A stretch of 64,000 nucleotides of DNA. Source: PNNG01 sp046291695. GTDB lineage: Bacteria > Bacteroidota > Bacteroidia > UBA7662. The translations under genes were made by a program, and so were the position numbers. The notes under the pieces were generated by a model. The model was given only the letters and a program-made list of their open reading frames with translations, made no database searches and had not been told where the DNA came from. The stretch is from contig JBKBSO010000001.1 in the NCBI GenBank assembly GCA_046291695.1, positions 62,001 through 126,000 of the forward strand, in the 5' to 3' direction. Positions 17,207-25,034 of the stretch are shown here, piece after piece (the first letter of the stretch is position 1; each line of letters starts with the position of its first letter).

Positions 17207-18412
17207 ATGGGAAAAGTATTGATTATTGGAGCAGGTGGAGTTGGAGCAGTTGTGACACACAAATGTGCGCAAGCCTCGGAGGTATTTACCGACATTATGC
17301 TCGCCAGCCGTACAAAGTCGAAGTGCGACAAAATTGCCGCTGAAGTGGGAGGCAACCGCATTCAAACTGCGCAAGTAGATGCCGATAATGTGGATGAACT
17401 GGTTACGCTCATCGAAAGTTTTGGTCCGGATATGGTGATAAACGTGGCCCTGCCTTATCAGGACCTCACCATCATGGAGGCTTGTTTGCGTACCAAGGTT
17501 CACTACCTCGATACGGCCAATTACGAGCCCAAAGACGTGGCTAAATTTGAGTATCATTGGCAATGGGCTTATCACGATCGCTTTAAGGAGGCAGGATTGA
17601 TGGCCGTATTGGGTTGTGGCTTCGACCCAGGAGTGTCAGGTGTGTTTACAGCGCATGCCCTCAAGCATCATTTTGATGAAATACATTATCTCGATATTGT
17701 AGATTGCAATGCAGGCGATCATGGAAAGGCCTTCGCTACCAATTTTAATCCCGAAATCAATATTCGCGAAATCACACAAAAAGGTAAGTTCTGGCAAAAT
17801 GGCGAGTGGATAGAAATTGACCCACTAAGCATACATCAGCCCATCAGTTATCCTGAAATTGGCGAACGTGAATCGTACTTGCTCTATCACGAAGAGCTCG
17901 AATCCCTGGTAAAAAATATCCCCACCATAAAGCGTGCTCGTTTTTGGATGACCTTTAGCCAGAATTACATCAACCACCTGCGTGTGCTCGAGAATGTAGG
18001 CATGACCAGCATCAAGCCTGTGAAATTTAAGGGTATCGACATCGTGCCTTTGGAATTCTTGAAAGCGGTATTGCCAGAGCCTGCTTCCCTTGGTGAAGGA
18101 TACAAAGGCCAAACAAGTATTGGTTGCCAGATTAAGGGTGTAAAAGATGGTCAGGACAAAACCTATTACATCTGGAACAATTGCGATCATGCGGAAGTGT
18201 ACAAAGAAATTAAGGCCCAGGCAGTTTCCTATACCACTGGCGTTCCTGCCATGATTGGTGCGATGATGATGCTCACCGGCAAGTGGAGTGGAAGAGGGGT
18301 ATTTAATGTAGAAGAGTTTAATCCGGATCCATTTATGGAAATGTTGCCCAAGTATGGATTGCCTTGGCACGAATCGGTGAACCAGCCTTTGGCATTCAGC
18401 GACTACCAGTAA
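17207..18412 (+). CDS. carboxynorspermidine/carboxyspermidine dehydrogenase (saccharopine dehydrogenase family)
   Basis: A 401-residue NAD(P)H-dependent enzyme with an N-terminal Rossmann motif VLIIGAGGVGAVV (4-16) and the saccharopine dehydrogenase-like C-terminal domain ending in KYGLPWHE. In Bacteroidota and Vibrio this family condenses putrescine (or diaminopropane) with aspartate semialdehyde to carboxyspermidine (or carboxynorspermidine), an alternative to S-adenosylmethionine-dependent spermidine synthesis. Placement directly after the agmatinase supports this. The matching decarboxylase (NspC) is not in the window. The frame is open 73 codons further upstream inside the agmatinase gene, but the promoter box and Rossmann start argue for 17207. 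Confidence 0.88.
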   Translation: MGKVLIIGAGGVGAVVTHKCAQASEVFTDIMLASRTKSKCDKIAAEVGGNRIQTAQVDADNVDELVTLIESFGPDMVINVALPYQDLTIMEACLRTKVHYLDTANYEPKDVAKFEYHWQWAYHDRFKEAGLMAVLGCGFDPGVSGVFTAHALKHHFDEIHYLDIVDCNAGDHGKAFATNFNPEINIREITQKGKFWQNGEWIEIDPLSIHQPISYPEIGERESYLLYHEELESLVKNIPTIKRARFWMTFSQNYINHLRVLENVGMTSIKPVKFKGIDIVPLEFLKAVLPEPASLGEGYKGQTSIGCQIKGVKDGQDKTYYIWNNCDHAEVYKEIKAQAVSYTTGVPAMIGAMMMLTGKWSGRGVFNVEEFNPDPFMEMLPKYGLPWHESVNQPLAFSDYQ

Positions 18413-18429
18413 ACAGTTTAAAAATTTGT

Positions 18430-18456
18430 CCCGGCCTATGTGCCGGGCTTTTTTTT
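18430..18456 (+). terminator. intrinsic terminator after carboxynorspermidine dehydrogenase
   Basis: Stem CCCGGC / GCCGGG with a six-base loop and a run of eight T. Confidence 0.85.
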
Positions 18457-18507
18457 GCCTTGGCTATTTGTGATGTTACGGCTCTGAAATCGTAAATCTA
18501 TAGGGCA

Positions 18508-19182
18508 TTAACCCAACATCCCGGGTCGGCGTGCTTTGGTACGGGCAACAGCCTGCTCATGCCGCCATTGTTCAATACGGGCTTCATGTCCTGAACGTAA
18601 AATTTCAGGTACTTCCCAGCCTAGGTAGTTGGCCGGGCGTGTGTACACCGGTGGTGCCACCAAGCCATCTTGAAACGAATCGGATAGTGCGGAGCTTTCG
18701 TCGTTTAATACGCCGGGTAACAGACGTACAACGCTATCGGTGACAATGGCTGCGGCCAGCTCTCCGCCGGTAAGCACATAATTACCCACGGATATTTCCA
18801 TGCTGCACAAATGCTCGCGTACTCGCTCATCAACGCCTTTGTAGTGCCCGCAAAGCAAGATCAAATTGCCACTTATGGCAAGTCGGTTACAAAGTGGCTG
18901 GTTGAGCAGCAAGCCATCAGGCGACATATAGATGACTTCGGCATAGTCGCGCTCTGTCTTTAGCTGGGTGATGCACTTGTGGATGGGTTCTATCATCATT
19001 ACCATGCCGGCACCACCGCCATAGGGCTGGTCGTCGAGCTGTTTGTATTTATTGCTGCTGTAATCGCGCAGGTTATGTACCACAATTTCGACCAACCCCT
19101 TTTCCTGTGCACGTTTAAGAATGCTGTGGTTTATAAAGCTGTCGAGCAAGGCAGGGACTGCACTTAGGATATCTATACGCAT
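18508..19182 (-). CDS. trmD: tRNA (guanosine(37)-N1)-methyltransferase
   Basis: A 224-residue SPOUT methyltransferase that makes m1G37 and prevents +1 frameshifting. Signatures are PYGGGAGMVM near residue 55, LLCGHYKGVDERV, and the trefoil-knot SAM loop VGNYVLTGGELAA. It ends the rpsP-rimM-trmD operon; only one base separates it from rimM. The usual fourth gene rplS does not follow. Confidence 0.95.
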   Translation of the reverse strand: MRIDILSAVPALLDSFINHSILKRAQEKGLVEIVVHNLRDYSSNKYKQLDDQPYGGGAGMVMMIEPIHKCITQLKTERDYAEVIYMSPDGLLLNQPLCNRLAISGNLILLCGHYKGVDERVREHLCSMEISVGNYVLTGGELAAAIVTDSVVRLLPGVLNDESSALSDSFQDGLVAPPVYTRPANYLGWEVPEILRSGHEARIEQWRHEQAVARTKARRPGMLG

Positions 19183-19183
19183 A

Positions 19184-19711
19184 TCAGCTTAAATATACAT
19201 CTAACAGTCCATCGGGCAAACGTAAGTGTATTTGCCTTTGCAATTTATCTACAGCCAGCAGTAAGTCGTCGTGCATAGGGCAAAGTACTTCATGTCCTTG
19301 ATGATCGAATTGCAGTAAAAACTGCTGGGGAGTTTCGAGTACGGCACGCACCACGCCAACAGGCCCGATGATTTCATCGATAACCTCCATACCAATAAGC
19401 TCGTGGAAGTAGTACTGATCGTCGCGCAAAGGAGGGAGGACGCTAAGGGGTAAATACACTAGGCAGCCAACCAAATCGGAAGCATCTTCTTCTTGATTAA
19501 TATCCTCAAGTTTGAGCAGATAAGTATCGGCCCTCAGGGGCTTCAATTTTTGCACAAAAAAAGGAATCAGTTTTCCCTTGATATCAAGGTAAACTGATTC
19601 CAGTTTGCTGTAGGCTTGAGGGTTGTCGGCATCTATGAGCAGCACAAGTTCTCCGTGGATTCCGTGAACCCGCTCCAGATAACCCAGTTCAAAAGCCTGA
19701 TCGAAATTCAC
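19184..19711 (-). CDS. rimM: ribosome maturation factor RimM
   Basis: A 175-residue 30S maturation factor with the N-terminal RimM domain (GYLERVHGIHGELVL at 10-24) and a C-terminal PRC-barrel (YYFHELIGMEVIDE). It assists maturation of the 30S head near S19. It lies three bases after rpsP and one base before trmD, the canonical order. Confidence 0.93.
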   Translation of the reverse strand: MNFDQAFELGYLERVHGIHGELVLLIDADNPQAYSKLESVYLDIKGKLIPFFVQKLKPLRADTYLLKLEDINQEEDASDLVGCLVYLPLSVLPPLRDDQYYFHELIGMEVIDEIIGPVGVVRAVLETPQQFLLQFDHQGHEVLCPMHDDLLLAVDKLQRQIHLRLPDGLLDVYLS

Positions 19712-19714
19712 TGA

Positions 19715-20299
19715 TTACTCAGCGCTTTCTTTGTTCTCTTCTTCAGTAGCTGTTTCAGGAGCTTCTGTTCCAGTTGAATCGGTTTCTTCTACTGCTTCTT
19801 CAGCAACTTCAGCAACTTCTTCTTCAATGGCTTCAGCTACAGGGCTGTTTTTGGCCAGAATGGCAGCAGCGCGTGCTTCCTTAATTTTGGCTTCAGCATC
19901 GAGTTGAGCTTGCTTGCGCTTCTGTGCCTCGGCACTGAGGTTGCTCGACTTACCGCTCACTTTAGAAGCTTTTTCTTCCATCCAGTTTTCGAAGCGTTTT
20001 TCAGCTTCTTCCTGGCTTAGTGCTCCTTTTTTTACACCTTCCAGCAAATGCTTCTTGGTGAGCGCTCCCTTGTAAGAAAGGATAGCACGACAAGTATCGG
20101 TTGGCTGTGCTCCGTTAAAGAGCCATTCTACTGACTTGTCTAAATTTAAATCGATGGTTGCCGGATTGGTGTTTGGATTGTAAAGACCCAAACGCTCAAT
20201 GAATCTCCCGTCTCTTGGAGCACGTGCATCCGCCACCACAATATGATAGATGGGCTTGCCCTTTCTACCATGACGCTGTAATCTAATTTTTACTGACAT
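19715..20299 (-). CDS. rpsP: 30S ribosomal protein S16 with long acidic C-terminal extension
   Basis: A 194-residue protein. Residues 1-80 are a normal S16 (VKIRLQRHGRKGKPIYHIVV, then RDGRFIERLGLYNPN). The remaining ~110 residues are an extension: a Lys/Ala/Glu helix-like stretch followed by a Glu/Ala/Thr-rich tail ending EEENKESAE. Extended S16 proteins occur in Bacteroidota; the role of the tail is not known. A well-formed promoter precedes it (TTG-19-TATCTTTG). Confidence 0.95.
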   Translation of the reverse strand: MSVKIRLQRHGRKGKPIYHIVVADARAPRDGRFIERLGLYNPNTNPATIDLNLDKSVEWLFNGAQPTDTCRAILSYKGALTKKHLLEGVKKGALSQEEAEKRFENWMEEKASKVSGKSSNLSAEAQKRKQAQLDAEAKIKEARAAAILAKNSPVAEAIEEEVAEVAEEAVEETDSTGTEAPETATEEENKESAE

Positions 20300-20322
20300 T
20301 GAACGTTAGTTTAAACGAGCTG

Positions 20323-20352
20323 CAAAGATAGCATTATTGCTAAAGTATACAA
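20323..20352 (-). promoter_or_regulatory. promoter of rpsP-rimM-trmD operon
   Basis: On the minus strand TTG (20352-20350), 19-base spacer, TATCTTTG (20330-20323), then the ATG 23 bases on. This is one of the clearest Bacteroidota-type promoters in the window. Confidence 0.8.
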
Positions 20353-20378
20353 GGCTAAGGGCAAAATAGATTTTGCGA

Positions 20379-21707
20379 TTATCTACGCATGCCGGGTATG
20401 CGGGGCATACGGCCCATGCCACCCATTTGGTTCATTTTTTTCATCATGCCCTTCATATCGTTGAATTGTTTAAGCAACTGGTTTACCTGCTGAATGCTGG
20501 TGCCCGAACCTTTAGCCAATCGTTCGCGACGACTGCCATTGATCAGGTCGGGGTTGGCACGCTCGTCTGGGGTCATGGATTGAATGATGGCTTCTACATG
20601 TTTAAAGGCATCGTCGCTGATGTCGATGTCTTTGAGTGCTTTGCCCATGCCCGGAATCATGCCCATGAGGTCTTTCAGGTTGCCCATTTTTTTGATTTGA
20701 CTGATTTGCGAAAGGAAATCGTCGAAATCGAACTGATTTTTGCTGATTTTTTTATTGATACGGGCGGCTTCTGCCTCGTCTATCTGCAATTGTGCTTTTT
20801 CTACCAGCGACACCACATCGCCCATGCCGAGGATACGGTTGGCCATACGGTCGGGGTGAAAAACATCTAGCGCCTGCATTTTTTCGCCCGTACTCACAAA
20901 TTTGATAGGCTTGCCTACGGTGTAGCTGATGGTGAGGGCTGCACCACCGCGTGCATCACCGTCGAGTTTGGTAAGCACCACCCCATCGAAATCGAGACGT
21001 TCGTTAAAGGCTTTTGCGGTATTTACGGCATCCTGACCAGTCATAGCATCTACTACGAAGAGCGTTTCAGAGGGTTTTACAGCCTGATGTACGGCGGCAA
21101 TCTCTTTCATCATCTCTTCATCTACGGCCAATCGTCCTGCTGTGTCTACAATTACCACGCTGTAGCCTTCGGTGCCGGCTTTTTTTATAGCGTTTTCTGC
21201 AATTTGAACCGGGTTTTTGCTGCCCTCTTCGGTGTAAACTTGCACACCAACCTGTTCGCCTAATATTTGTAGCTGATTAATGGCTGCGGGTCGGTAGACG
21301 TCGCCAGCTACCAGCATGACCTTTTTGCCTTGCGATTTCAACCTGCTTGCCAATTTGCCAGTGAAGGTGGTTTTTCCTGAGCCCTGTAGGCCTGCGATGA
21401 GGATAACGGCCGGGTTCCCTTTGATGTTGATTTCGACATGCTGCCCACCCATCAAGCGGGTGAGCTCTTCATTCATAATTTTAATCAACAACTGTCCGGG
21501 CGACACGCTCTTGATTACGTTTTGTCCTAGCGCTTTTTGCTTGACTGTATCGGTAAATTCTTTGGCTATTTTAAAGTTTACGTCGGCATCGAGCAGGGCA
21601 CGACGAATTTCTTTCATGGTTTCCGAAACATTGGTTTCGGTGATGCGGCCTTCGCCTTTAAGTACTTTAAACGCGGATTCTAAGCGGTCGGTAAGTTTTT
21701 CGAACAT
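20379..21707 (-). CDS. ffh: signal recognition particle protein Ffh
   Basis: A 442-residue SRP GTPase that binds signal peptides and 4.5S RNA and delivers ribosomes to FtsY. The N domain (about 1-90) is followed by the G domain with GLQGSGKTTFTGKLA, DTAGRLAVDEEMM and TKLDGDARGGAAL. The M domain contains the RNA-binding NGSRRERLAKGSGT and ends in a methionine-rich tail, MKGMMKKMNQMGGMGRM, typical of the signal-sequence-binding groove. Full length. Confidence 0.97.
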   Translation of the reverse strand: MFEKLTDRLESAFKVLKGEGRITETNVSETMKEIRRALLDADVNFKIAKEFTDTVKQKALGQNVIKSVSPGQLLIKIMNEELTRLMGGQHVEINIKGNPAVILIAGLQGSGKTTFTGKLASRLKSQGKKVMLVAGDVYRPAAINQLQILGEQVGVQVYTEEGSKNPVQIAENAIKKAGTEGYSVVIVDTAGRLAVDEEMMKEIAAVHQAVKPSETLFVVDAMTGQDAVNTAKAFNERLDFDGVVLTKLDGDARGGAALTISYTVGKPIKFVSTGEKMQALDVFHPDRMANRILGMGDVVSLVEKAQLQIDEAEAARINKKISKNQFDFDDFLSQISQIKKMGNLKDLMGMIPGMGKALKDIDISDDAFKHVEAIIQSMTPDERANPDLINGSRRERLAKGSGTSIQQVNQLLKQFNDMKGMMKKMNQMGGMGRMPRIPGMRR

Positions 21708-21729
21708 GGTCCTTTACATCAATAAGCCG

Positions 21730-21737
21730 CAAAAATA
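21730..21737 (-). promoter_or_regulatory. -7 box (TATTTTTG) for ffh
   Basis: TAnnTTTG match on the minus strand 22 bases before the ffh ATG; no convincing TTG upstream. Confidence 0.5.
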
Positions 21738-21820
21738 AGCAATTTTGAGGGCTTGTTTTTGAGAAAAATCGCAATTAGCCTCCGTGATGCCTGAAAAAGA
21801 CTTACCATACGTTAAGGCAC

Positions 21821-21845
21821 AAAAAAAGGGGCCTAAGCCCCTTTT
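21821..21845 (-). terminator. intrinsic terminator of the sigma factor gene
   Basis: AAAAGGGGC / GCCCCTTTT stem with a four-base loop, followed on the minus strand by a run of T (seven A on the plus strand at 21821-21827). Confidence 0.85.
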
Positions 21846-21866
21846 GATTGTTGATGCTCAGGCGTA

Positions 21867-22730
21867 TTAGCCCAAGTACGATTTTAGCATTTTGCTGCGT
21901 GAGGTGTGACGGAGGCGCTTTAATGCCTTGTCTTTAATTTGACGTACCCGCTCGCGGGTGAGGTCAAATTTTTCGCCTATGTCTTCTAACGACATGCCAT
22001 GGTCCATGCCAATGCCAAAGTAAAGCTTTATCACTTCGCGTTGGCGCTCGGTAAGGGTAGCCAATGAACGATCGATTTCGTTGGCCAGCGATTCTTGCAT
22101 CAAAATGCCGTCGCTTTTTGGGGCGTCTTCGTTAATCAATACGTCAAGCAGCGTGTTTTCTTCGCCCTGTACAAAAGGAGCGTCCATCGAAATGTGGCGT
22201 CCACTGATGTTGAGGGTGCTTTCTACCTCATCGGTCGATACTTCGAGCATTTCGGCCAATTCTTCTACAGAAGGATCGCGCTCGTATTGTTGTTCGAGCT
22301 GCGAAAAGGCTTTGCCGATTTTGTTCAAAGAACCTACCCGGTTCAAAGGCAAACGTACGATTCGTGAATGCTCAGCCAATGCCTGTAAGATTGACTGGCG
22401 AATCCACCAAACGGCATAAGAGATAAACTTAAAACCGCGGGTTTCATCAAAACGCTTGGCAGCTTTAATCAAGCCAAGGTTGCCCTCGTTGATCAAGTCG
22501 CTCAAGGTTAATCCCTGATTTTGGTACTGCTTGGCCACAGATACCACGAATCGCAGGTTGGCTTTGGTAAGCTTTTCCAGGGCGCGCTGATCGCCTTCGC
22601 GGATCTTCTTGGCCAGAATTACCTCTTCCTCAGGGGTAATCAGATCTACCTTACCGATCTCCTGCAGATACTTTTCGAGTGACTGGCTTTCGCGATTGGT
22701 GATCGATTTGGTGATTTTTAACTGACGCAT
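21867..22730 (-). CDS. rpoD: primary RNA polymerase sigma factor (sigma-70 family, short form)
   Basis: A 287-residue sigma factor. Region 1.2 starts at about residue 17 (SLEKYLQEIGKVDLIT). Region 2 follows with NLRFVVSVAKQYQNQGL and the -10/core-binding FISYAVWWIRQSI, then region 3 and the region 4 helix-turn-helix SLEDIGEKFDLTRERVRQIK. It lacks region 1.1 and the large spacer of E. coli RpoD. This is the standard form of the Bacteroidota housekeeping sigma factor, which recognises TTG/TAnnTTTG promoters such as the one in front of this gene. Confidence 0.93.
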   Translation of the reverse strand: MRQLKITKSITNRESQSLEKYLQEIGKVDLITPEEEVILAKKIREGDQRALEKLTKANLRFVVSVAKQYQNQGLTLSDLINEGNLGLIKAAKRFDETRGFKFISYAVWWIRQSILQALAEHSRIVRLPLNRVGSLNKIGKAFSQLEQQYERDPSVEELAEMLEVSTDEVESTLNISGRHISMDAPFVQGEENTLLDVLINEDAPKSDGILMQESLANEIDRSLATLTERQREVIKLYFGIGMDHGMSLEDIGEKFDLTRERVRQIKDKALKRLRHTSRSKMLKSYLG

Positions 22731-22788
22731 ACGTTATAAATAATGGTGAATTGTTGCCTGATGAAATAGCTATAGTTCAGCAAAGCTG

Positions 22789-22816
22789 CAAAGATATAAA
22801 TATTTTTGTCGTGCAA
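22789..22816 (-). promoter_or_regulatory. promoter of the primary sigma factor gene
   Basis: On the minus strand TTG (22816-22814), 17-base spacer, TATCTTTG (22796-22789). The leader to the ATG is about 58 bases, long enough for post-transcriptional control. Confidence 0.75.
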
Positions 22817-22864
22817 AAAGTTCATTTTGCTGAGAACGAATCTATAATAGAAACTATGCTGCCT

Positions 22865-22872
22865 TAAATTTG
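22865..22872 (+). promoter_or_regulatory. -7 box (TAAATTTG) for DUF2452 gene
   Basis: TAnnTTTG match 24 bases before the ATG at 22897. Confidence 0.5.
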
Positions 22873-22896
22873 TTGTGGAAGCTTAAGTAAGAAATC

Positions 22897-23340
22897 ATGT
22901 CGGTAGAAGAAACAGAATCCAGTACCTATTACACCGGTCCTCAGGCATTTGCACCGGTTCCTTTACACGTGGGCTCGGCCATTATTAGGCCTGTTGATAA
23001 AGGCAAGCTAAAGAGTACGGCGCTCGAAACCGTAGAAAAGCAAGCCAATCAGCAAATTTCCATGCTTCGTAAACAAGCAGAACTCATTATGAAGCAGGTG
23101 AAGGAAATAGAAACACGCGTAAAAATTGCAGAAGAAATTTATGCAGCCGATATGAATTTCGACCCGGTGATTGGCAACACCTACCACTTGTACGAAAAAG
23201 ACGACCATAGCCGCGTGCTCAGTATGCTTAGCCCCGATGATTGGGGCAAAAAACTCCCTTTCAGTTTTGTGGCCAGCGTAAAGTTACTGGGCGATCGCAC
23301 CTGGGAAGTGTTGGCAGTAGGAGACTCCTGGCAGAATTAA
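22897..23340 (+). CDS. DUF2452 protein
   Basis: A 147-residue soluble protein. After a short acidic N-terminus it has a polar linker, a helix of about 50 residues with coiled-coil character (QISMLRKQAELIMKQVKEIE), and a C-terminal small beta-rich part containing FDPVIGNTYHLYEK and LSMLSPDDWG. These match DUF2452, found in Bacteroidota and some eukaryotes; function is unknown. It has its own promoter box and terminator. Confidence 0.82.
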   Translation: MSVEETESSTYYTGPQAFAPVPLHVGSAIIRPVDKGKLKSTALETVEKQANQQISMLRKQAELIMKQVKEIETRVKIAEEIYAADMNFDPVIGNTYHLYEKDDHSRVLSMLSPDDWGKKLPFSFVASVKLLGDRTWEVLAVGDSWQN

Positions 23341-23357
23341 TTGGCACTAGGGCGCAT

Positions 23358-23394
23358 AAAAAAACCGGTTTCTGTTAAAGAAACCGGTTTTTTT
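23358..23394. terminator. bidirectional terminator
   Basis: A perfect 15-bp inverted repeat: AAAAAAACCGGTTTC, a 7-base loop, then GAAACCGGTTTTTTT. It carries a T run on both strands. It lies between the DUF2452 gene (plus) and the small basic protein gene (minus) and can serve both. Confidence 0.9.
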
Positions 23395-23409
23395 ATATGG
23401 TTGTAGCCA

Positions 23410-23541
23410 TTAAGCTTCCGCGCTTGTTTCAGCACTTTCGTTTTTATAACTGCCTAATGTGGTCTTTTTCAAACCCTGATTCCGGAGCCGCGACTTGGTT
23501 TTATTCTTTGCGGCTTTTCTTTTTAACTTAGTTACGGCCAT
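23410..23541 (-). CDS. small basic conserved-looking protein, 43 residues
   Basis: A 44-codon frame beginning ATG at 23541: MAVTKLKRKAAKNKTKSRLR, then a neutral middle and an acidic end (NESAETSAEA). The first 26 residues are strongly Lys/Arg-rich, like small RNA- or ribosome-associated proteins. It lies 50 bases downstream of arginine decarboxylase on the same strand and ends 16 bases from the bidirectional terminator, which makes a real gene more likely than chance. No family is named with certainty. Confidence 0.55.
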   Translation of the reverse strand: MAVTKLKRKAAKNKTKSRLRNQGLKKTTLGSYKNESAETSAEA

Positions 23542-23591
23542 CTCTTTTTCTTTAAGGGTGCAAATATAGCTGATTATCTTTCAGTGGCAAA

Positions 23592-24974
23592 TTAATAACC
23601 CAGAATTTTTAATACCTGCTTGCTGCTTTGTTCTTCCTGAAAAAGCTGATAGTCGAGGTTGTTGTCTTTGGTTTTGCGAATGAGCACATGCCGTGGGGTA
23701 GGAATGAGACAATGGTGAATACCACCTGTACCACTCAAGGTTTCTTGATAAGCTCCGGTATGGAAAAAGGCCAGGTACTGCGCTTTTCGCGTTTTAGGCA
23801 TCCAGGTAGAGGCATTATTTTGTTCGGTTTTGTAAAAGTCAAGACCGTCGCAGGTAATGCCGCCCACATTTACCCGTTCGTATTCCGAATCCCAATTGTT
23901 CAGAGGCAATACGATAAATCGTTGGTTCATGGCCCATACATCAGGTAGCATGGTAATGAGACTGCCATCTACCATCAGCCATTTTTCACGGTCATTTTGC
24001 TGTTTGCGCCCCAAGACCTTAAAAATAATGCCGCTGGCTTCGGCTACTGTGTAGCTTCCAAATTCGGTGATGATATCGGGTTCAGGGACTTCATTTTCGT
24101 TACAAATCGTTTTGATTCGGTTTACAATTTCCCCAATCATGTACTCGTAATCGTGATCAAATTCAAGGGTGTTTTTGAAAGGCAATCCACCGCCAATGTC
24201 AAGGGCGTGCAAATCGGGACAAATCTTCTTAAGTTTAACGTAGGTAGTGACCAGTTTTTCGAGTTCATTCCAAAAGTGGGGGGTATCGTTAAAGCCGGAG
24301 CTCACAAAGAAATGTAGGAGTTTGAGCTTAAATCGGTCATCATCTTTAATTTTACTTTGATAAAAATCTACTACTTCATCGGCCCTGATGCCTAGACGAG
24401 AGGTATAAAAGGGGTAATCGGGTTTTTCTTCGGCAGACAGTCGGATGCCTACACCTATGGGGACTTCAAGTTCGTTGTCGTAATAATTAAATTCTTCCTT
24501 GTTGTCGAGTACGGGTATGATGTTGTGAAAGCCATCATGAATGAGGTCTACAATATTTTCTTTGTAGCTATCTTTCTTGAAGCCATTACATATCACCATG
24601 ATGTCTTTGGTGATCATACCTTTACGCTCCAGGGCTTCGATAATGGGCATGTCAAAGGCTGAGGAGGTTTCGAGCTGAATGTCGTTGGCCAGCGCTTCCT
24701 CGAGTATATGTTTGAAATGCGAACTTTTGGTGCAATAGCAGTACGTATAGGTACCCTGATAGTTATGTTTTTTAAAGGCGTCGTTAAACAAACGCTTGGC
24801 CTTTTGAATTTTTTGTGAAATCAGTGGCAGGTAGGTGAAACGTAGGGGAGTACCAAAGGTTTCGGCCAGTTCCATGAGGTTGATGTCATGGAAATACAAC
24901 TCGTCGTCGATGAGTTTCCAACCTTCCTGCGGGAATCCGACACTTAAGTCAAGGAATTCTGCATAACTTTGCAT
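23592..24974 (-). CDS. speA: arginine decarboxylase (short Bacteroidota form, PLP fold III)
   Basis: A 460-residue decarboxylase with the alanine-racemase-like barrel. The PLP lysine is in YCTKSSHFKHIL (K83). Further conserved stretches are LETSSAFDMPII, LDIGGGLPF (phosphate-binding glycines) and TEFGSYTVAEASG. It is shorter than E. coli SpeA (about 650 residues) but the size is usual for Bacteroidota. Product agmatine would be hydrolysed by the ureohydrolase at 16.1 kb. It is divergent from arginase with a 60-base shared control region. Confidence 0.88.
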   Translation of the reverse strand: MQSYAEFLDLSVGFPQEGWKLIDDELYFHDINLMELAETFGTPLRFTYLPLISQKIQKAKRLFNDAFKKHNYQGTYTYCYCTKSSHFKHILEEALANDIQLETSSAFDMPIIEALERKGMITKDIMVICNGFKKDSYKENIVDLIHDGFHNIIPVLDNKEEFNYYDNELEVPIGVGIRLSAEEKPDYPFYTSRLGIRADEVVDFYQSKIKDDDRFKLKLLHFFVSSGFNDTPHFWNELEKLVTTYVKLKKICPDLHALDIGGGLPFKNTLEFDHDYEYMIGEIVNRIKTICNENEVPEPDIITEFGSYTVAEASGIIFKVLGRKQQNDREKWLMVDGSLITMLPDVWAMNQRFIVLPLNNWDSEYERVNVGGITCDGLDFYKTEQNNASTWMPKTRKAQYLAFFHTGAYQETLSGTGGIHHCLIPTPRHVLIRKTKDNNLDYQLFQEEQSSKQVLKILGY

Positions 24975-24982
24975 GGGCTTAC

Positions 24983-25007
24983 GCGCTAAATTTTGAGCGC
25001 AAAGTTA
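24983..25007. promoter_or_regulatory. divergent promoter region, arginine decarboxylase / arginase
   Basis: On the minus strand TAACTTTG (25007-25000) is a -7 box for the decarboxylase. Immediately beside it, GCGCT (24983-24987), the 8-base loop AAATTTTG and AGCGC (24996-25000) form an inverted repeat. Its loop is one base off a -7 box directed towards arginase (ATG at 25035). The two elements abut, so opposing polymerases would exclude each other. Confidence 0.5.
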
Positions 25008-25034
25008 GTTGAATTGAGCCAGTAAAATACATTT

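Noticed and set aside
20373..20870. 165-codon open frame opposite ffh
   Set aside because: Shadow of the Met-rich M domain; no domain or start context, while ffh is unmistakable.
23592..24974. Diaminopimelate or ornithine decarboxylase as alternative identity
   Set aside because: The order and wording of the conserved stretches (YCTKSSHFKHIL, TEFGSYTVAEASG) and the arginase neighbour fit the Bacteroidota arginine decarboxylase better.
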